Assembly: GCA_041663485.1 (NCBI GenBank)
Contig: JBAYMO010000012.1
Location: 1 to 41,494 of the forward strand
Direction: 5' to 3'
DNA length: 41,494 nt
Origin: 02-FULL-45-11b sp041663485
Lineage (GTDB): Bacteria; Patescibacteriota; Patescibacteriia; Buchananbacterales; UBA6539
The notes under the pieces were generated by a model. The model was not told where the DNA came from. It made no database searches and saw only the letters and a list, made by a program, of their open reading frames with translations. The first letter of the stretch is position 1; each line of letters begins with the position of its first letter. Of this stretch, positions 37,524-41,494 are shown piece by piece. The position numbers were made by a program, and so were the translations under genes.

Positions 37524-40500
37524 ATGGGGGGACGCTGGCTAAATTTATATTTTCGTTACTCCGGCTATGTTTTTAATCTCCGTCAGAAAGTTACAAAAAG
37601 TAAGAATTGGTTATCGGTTTTACCGGTCGCCGTCGAGCTCTTGGCGGCTGAATTAATTTTATTCGTTTTGTCTTTGCCTTTATATTTCGCGGTTTCGCCT
37701 AACTCACTGCAGCAAAGAGGCTGGATTTTTCCCAAAAACAAAAACGGTAAAGCTCAGTTACAAGTTTATTTAGTGCGGCGCAAAATCAGTATCGGCGCCA
37801 TAGTCTTAGCGGTTGGGATTTTTGCCGCTAAGACTTTTTTGGTTGGCGTAATGTCTTTTTATCTTTTTGGTTTTCAGACACTTTTGGCTGATACTCAGGA
37901 TTGGACTTTTGATAATGCCAGTGATTACACCTATGACGCCGCTAAAATTGAAGTAACGGGAGGCGCGGCTTTGCTAAAAGACATCGGCGGCACGACGTCG
38001 GGAACTAATACCAACACTGGTTTTAATACTAATTCAACCGGCTGGACTTATGCTGACTGGTTAAATGGCGGTAACGCGGCCGGTACTTATCAGTTTAGCG
38101 GCGGTAATCCGGGCGGTTATGTCAGAGTTACTCTTAATCCAAAACAGAGCAAGATAACTGCCGGTCTATGGCGGCAAGCATTTACGACGACGGTTAATGC
38201 TCCGGATACGGCCACTTTAAGTTTGGACTGGCGCTCAATTACTTATTCGGTTCCAGCTGCTTTTGATAGTTATCAGCTCTATGCTTTTATCGACACGACC
38301 AGTGGCAATCCGACCTTGGGTTCTGAGGTGTGGAGTAGCGGTGAGATCACCGGCACTACGGCTTGGACTGGTGTCACCAACATCGATATTACCGGTAAAA
38401 TTCCGACAGCCGGCACTTATTATTTAAAAATTGTAGCTTATAGCGACACGCCAAGTACTAGAGGTACCTATAACACAGTGGCCGGTTTTGATAATGTCGT
38501 AATTAATTGGTCAAAAACTACCCATGTGTTTGCCGCGGACAGACCCACGATCACGCCGGTAAATTCCTTGACCATGCCTAAAGCTATCAGCTGGGATTCT
38601 TTTACGGAAACGGCGACAAAAAACGGCGGAGAAATATATTATCAACTTTCCAGTGATAATGGGAGTAACTGGCAATATTATAACGGTACGGCCTGGGTTG
38701 GCGCTGGGGCGAGTAATTATAATACTGCTTCGCAAATAAGCAGTGCCATTGGCAGTTTTGCCACCAGCACGAATCAAATTAAGTGGCGAGCTTTTTTATC
38801 CAGTAGCGGTAGCCAGCAGGTGGTTTTAGATAATATCACTATCGGCTATACTCAGAATTCTTTACCGGAGATATTGAATTTAACTCCGGCCCAAAATACC
38901 GATTATGGTTACGTCCACGTTAATTATAATTTGCAAGACAATAATAGTGATCCAGAAAGTTTGACTAATTATGAATATTCTTTGACCGGCGCTTTCGCCG
39001 GTGAGCAAGTTTCGATGACCGCTTCAACGACTGATCCGGCACATCAGGGCGTTTTAGGTCTGACCAGTTCGCCAGCCGGAGTGGCTCATAATTTTGTCTG
39101 GGACGCAAAATCACAGTTGGGCAATATAACTTCTACGGTTTACGTCAGATTACGCGCCAATGATGGTATTGGTAGCGGTTCCTATGCCACTTCGACATCA
39201 TTTTTTGTTGATTATGCCACTTCAACTGTTTCTAACGTGGTCGCTTCACAAATTTTAGGCACGACCACGGTTCAAATTTTGTATGATTTATTTGATGACA
39301 CGCCGGATAATATAACCGTGGAATTGCAAGTATCCGGTGACGGTGGCAGTACCTGGACGGTACCAGCCACGAGCGTTAGCGGTGATGTTGGAACCAGTGT
39401 GACGTCCGGTAATGGTAAAATTATTTACTGGCAAGCAGGAGCCGATTATGCCAATCAAAATAAGAGTAATATGCAGGTTAGGGTGCGTGCCAAAGATAAA
39501 TTTCAAAACCAAGGCAGCTATGCTATTTCAAGTAATTTTTCTTTAGATACCTTGCCGCCGGCGACTTTGGTGCAATCTGATCTCAAGGCTCAGCCCAATG
39601 CCGGCGATACTACGGTTTTAATCGGCGGTACATTTACCGAAATTAATCCCAATATTAATGATTTTAAAGTGGCCATTAATGGTGCCGACTATGGTGCGGC
39701 TACCGCCGGTAACAGTAATACGGCCGCGCCGGCTAATCAAGTGACAGCAGTGGGCGCCAGCTTAACCGGACATGATTATATTTCTAAAGTAGAAATCGTT
39801 CACGCGGATGATTATGGCTTATCTTTTGCCAATGAAAATTTAAATCCCGACGTAAGCTATAAATATGTTAAACCTTATACGCCTTTGGCTCCAACTTTAA
39901 GCAATCCGGTTACTAATCGTTTGGATTTGTTAGTTAATGCGGCCATAGGCGAAGCGAGTGACTTGGCGTATGCGATTTATGAGACCACGCAAAATAAATT
40001 TGTTCAAAGCGATGGCACTTTGGGTAATAACGCGGTTTGGCAAGTTAGCGGCACCGCTTCGGGTCAATGGGGTCATAACACGGGCGTGGTTGGTCAAGTG
40101 AGAATTACCGGCTTAAGTTCACCGGTTGCTAATTATATTTTCAAAGTTAAATCGCGCAATCCTAGTGATTCAGCTCATGCCGCTTCGTCCGAATCAGCTT
40201 ACTCGGCCACGGCTCAAATTACTAACACGGCGCCCGGGCTGGCTCTGAATTCTTACGCCCAAACTACTAACGGTACGCGTTATGTCGCCGTGGCCTACGC
40301 CGGCACTGACGGACAGGGAGATATCAGCAGTTTAAGCACTTATGAATATTCGACAGATAACACCGTCTGGCACACTTTGACAGAAAAAGCCGGCGTCGGT
40401 TCCAATGGTACGACGAATTTAGTTTTTTTACCCACTGGCAGCAACTATAGTCTGATGTGGGATACTAACGCTGATTTACCTAACACTGAAGATGCCACGG

Positions 40501-41494
40501 TTTATGTCAAATTGCGTGGTAATGATACTTTAGCTAATGGCAGCCCGGTCGTTTCCTCGGCTTTTGCTATTGATACCAAAGATCCAATTCTAACTAATTT
40601 GGTCGCCAGTCAAAACTCCGGACTAAGGACAGTAAATTTTACTTATAATCTGGCTGATGCCAACCATTGTACCGTGATAGCCGATATTTCTGCCGATGGT
40701 GGCAGCACTTGGGCAGTGGCTACCAGCACCATGACTGGTGCTGTCGGTGGTAGTGTTACTCCCGGCAGTAATAAATCAATTTCTTGGAATGCCGGCACGG
40801 ATTACGACAATCAATATAATGCTAATTTAAAAGTTAGAATCAGAGCCTGGGACACTTTCGGCAATTCGGCCACGGAAATTATTTCCAATGCCTTTACGGT
40901 TGATACCAAAGCGCCGGCATTAAATAACATCAGCGCGAGCCAGAACGGGGGAGCGGGAACTTTTCGCTTCGCTTATGACCTTGCAGAAGACAGCGGAAAT
41001 TCCGCCGTCACTTTGGCCATTTCCGCTGATGATGGTTTGACTTGGAATGTGGTTACAACCTCAGCGGCTGGTGATTTTGGTTCAGCCGTGGCGCCCGGTA
41101 CGGGTAAAACCATAACCTGGAATGGTATTAGTGATTATAATAACCAGGAAAAGACAACCATGAAGATTCGTTTGACGGCCAGTGATACTTTTAATAATAG
41201 CAACGATCAATCTTCCGGCATCTTCTCATTAGACACCAAGGCGCCGCGCGTGACTAACGTCAGCGCTTTGCAAGCTCTGGGCGGTACGAGCGTAACTTTT
41301 ACTTATGATTTAGCGGATCAGAATAGTTCCTTGATTGAGTTAGATATTTCTTCGGATAATGGTGGTAACTGGACCGTAACTGATACCAGTGTGAGCGGCC
41401 AAGTTGGAACCAATATTTCTGGGGGTACAAGTAAAACTATAATCTGGAATGCGGCCGGGGATTTTGCCAATCAGAATTTAAGCACCATGAAAGT
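37524..41494 (+). CDS. Giant repeat surface protein (3' end outside the window)
   Basis: Open for 1,323 codons without a stop and cut by the window edge. It opens with the same two-TM module as the previous gene (TM about 33-57 and 88-116), then leaves the membrane into a secreted region rich in Thr, Ser, Asn and Gly. Residues 130-450 look like beta-sandwich domains (WTFDNASDYTYDA, later ITIGYTQN). From about 455 onward come tandem units of about 110 residues with the pattern ASQ...F.YDLAD, ISADGGSTW, GTDYDNQ, VRIRAWDTFGN and closing VDTKAP. Three DTK marks at 40572, 40902 and 41232 are exactly 330 bases apart. Likely an adhesin or stalk; ligand unknown. Confidence 0.8.
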   Translation, partial: MGGRWLNLYFRYSGYVFNLRQKVTKSKNWLSVLPVAVELLAAELILFVLSLPLYFAVSPNSLQQRGWIFPKNKNGKAQLQVYLVRRKISIGAIVLAVGIFAAKTFLVGVMSFYLFGFQTLLADTQDWTFDNASDYTYDAAKIEVTGGAALLKDIGGTTSGTNTNTGFNTNSTGWTYADWLNGGNAAGTYQFSGGNPGGYVRVTLNPKQSKITAGLWRQAFTTTVNAPDTATLSLDWRSITYSVPAAFDSYQLYAFIDTTSGNPTLGSEVWSSGEITGTTAWTGVTNIDITGKIPTAGTYYLKIVAYSDTPSTRGTYNTVAGFDNVVINWSKTTHVFAADRPTITPVNSLTMPKAISWDSFTETATKNGGEIYYQLSSDNGSNWQYYNGTAWVGAGASNYNTASQISSAIGSFATSTNQIKWRAFLSSSGSQQVVLDNITIGYTQNSLPEILNLTPAQNTDYGYVHVNYNLQDNNSDPESLTNYEYSLTGAFAGEQVSMTASTTDPAHQGVLGLTSSPAGVAHNFVWDAKSQLGNITSTVYVRLRANDGIGSGSYATSTSFFVDYATSTVSNVVASQILGTTTVQILYDLFDDTPDNITVELQVSGDGGSTWTVPATSVSGDVGTSVTSGNGKIIYWQAGADYANQNKSNMQVRVRAKDKFQNQGSYAISSNFSLDTLPPATLVQSDLKAQPNAGDTTVLIGGTFTEINPNINDFKVAINGADYGAATAGNSNTAAPANQVTAVGASLTGHDYISKVEIVHADDYGLSFANENLNPDVSYKYVKPYTPLAPTLSNPVTNRLDLLVNAAIGEASDLAYAIYETTQNKFVQSDGTLGNNAVWQVSGTASGQWGHNTGVVGQVRITGLSSPVANYIFKVKSRNPSDSAHAASSESAYSATAQITNTAPGLALNSYAQTTNGTRYVAVAYAGTDGQGDISSLSTYEYSTDNTVWHTLTEKAGVGSNGTTNLVFLPTGSNYSLMWDTNADLPNTEDATVYVKLRGNDTLANGSPVVSSAFAIDTKDPILTNLVASQNSGLRTVNFTYNLADANHCTVIADISADGGSTWAVATSTMTGAVGGSVTPGSNKSISWNAGTDYDNQYNANLKVRIRAWDTFGNSATEIISNAFTVDTKAPALNNISASQNGGAGTFRFAYDLAEDSGNSAVTLAISADDGLTWNVVTTSAAGDFGSAVAPGTGKTITWNGISDYNNQEKTTMKIRLTASDTFNNSNDQSSGIFSLDTKAPRVTNVSALQALGGTSVTFTYDLADQNSSLIELDISSDNGGNWTVTDTSVSGQVGTNISGGTSKTIIWNAAGDFANQNLSTMK
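40572..41494 (+). repeat. Exact 330-base (110-residue) tandem coding repeats
   Basis: Unit boundaries marked by GAT/GAC-ACC-AA(A/G) at 40572, 40902 and 41232 give two full units and a third cut off by the window edge. A 112-residue version spans 39210-39545, and looser versions lie at about 38875-39209 and 40210-40571. Identity is at protein level; the DNA has diverged, so recent amplification is unlikely. Confidence 0.8.

Noticed and set aside
37524..41494. CRISPR-like or DNA-level tandem array in the right-hand region
   Set aside because: The periodicity is at the protein level with diverged DNA, and the frame stays open throughout, so it is a coding repeat.
1..41494. Prophage, integrative element or defence island
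   Set aside because: No integrase, transposase, capsid, restriction or nuclease gene was found, and gene style is uniform apart from a few small genes.
1..41494. Alternative genetic code with TGA read as glycine
   Set aside because: TGA ends several clear genes at the expected length (for example 478-480 and 37511-37513), and no conserved Gly position is encoded by TGA.

Overview
The window reads as part of a small-genome bacterial chromosome, most likely a member of the Patescibacteria (Candidate Phyla Radiation). The reasons are the AT-rich composition, dense short operons, short leaders with few Shine-Dalgarno sites, many secreted or membrane proteins of unknown function, and a minimal F-type ATP synthase operon beside a few fermentative and envelope genes. 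TGA is used as a stop (for example at 478-480 and 37511-37513), so this is not the TGA=glycine code of Gracilibacteria/SR1. The lineage is inferred from style; there is no rRNA or ribosomal protein here to settle it.

Layout. 1-6.2 kb: a small HExxH protein, a Nif3-like metalloprotein, a short-chain dehydrogenase, two tandemly duplicated membrane proteins (the second with an extracytoplasmic Cys-rich domain), an anchored extracytoplasmic protein, a Nudix hydrolase and an HAD hydrolase. 6.2-11.7 kb: a 78-bp inverted-repeat element carrying a terminator and promoter, a GT2 glycosyltransferase, a secreted beta-propeller-like protein, a lipoprotein-like protein, a SufS/class V aminotransferase and a DUF4395-like membrane protein. 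11.7-13.3 kb: a histidine kinase and response regulator. 13.4-17.6 kb (minus strand): a patatin-like protein, then a PcsB-like coiled coil fused to a lytic transglycosylase, co-transcribed with an LtaS-type phosphoglycerol transferase. 17.7-25.4 kb: rubrerythrin, then the complete ATP synthase operon atpZ(I)-B-E-F-H-A-G-(small TM protein)-D-C. 25.4-28 kb: a mini beta-carbonic-anhydrase-like protein, and on the minus strand a DUF475/TerC protein, an ankyrin protein and a DedA protein. 28-33.4 kb: a polytopic GT-C-like protein, a GT-B-fold glycosyltransferase and a two-subunit 2-oxoacid:ferredoxin oxidoreductase. 33.4-35.7 kb: a tiny Cys-pair protein, a CDP-alcohol phosphatidyltransferase and an Nramp-like transporter. 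35.8-41.5 kb: two stand-alone receiver proteins, a membrane protein with an Ig-like domain, and a giant surface protein with about 110-residue repeats that runs off the right end.

Expression signals are unusually uniform. Most transcription units start at an extended -10 (TGnTAWAAT), often only 4-10 bases before the ATG, which predicts leaderless or nearly leaderless mRNAs. Strong Shine-Dalgarno sites occur in front of only a few genes (atpE, the ankyrin gene, the tiny Cys-pair gene and the carbonic-anhydrase-like gene). Intrinsic terminators close most units.

Together the genes suggest an anaerobic or microaerophilic fermenter: ferredoxin-linked oxoacid oxidation, rubrerythrin against oxidants, a proton-type ATP synthase by its c-subunit residues, and much investment in the cell surface (glycosyltransferases, an LtaS-like enzyme, a murein hydrolase, a giant repeat protein). 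I saw no tRNA, rRNA, CRISPR array, integrase or transposase. No stretch over 300 bases lacks a gene.
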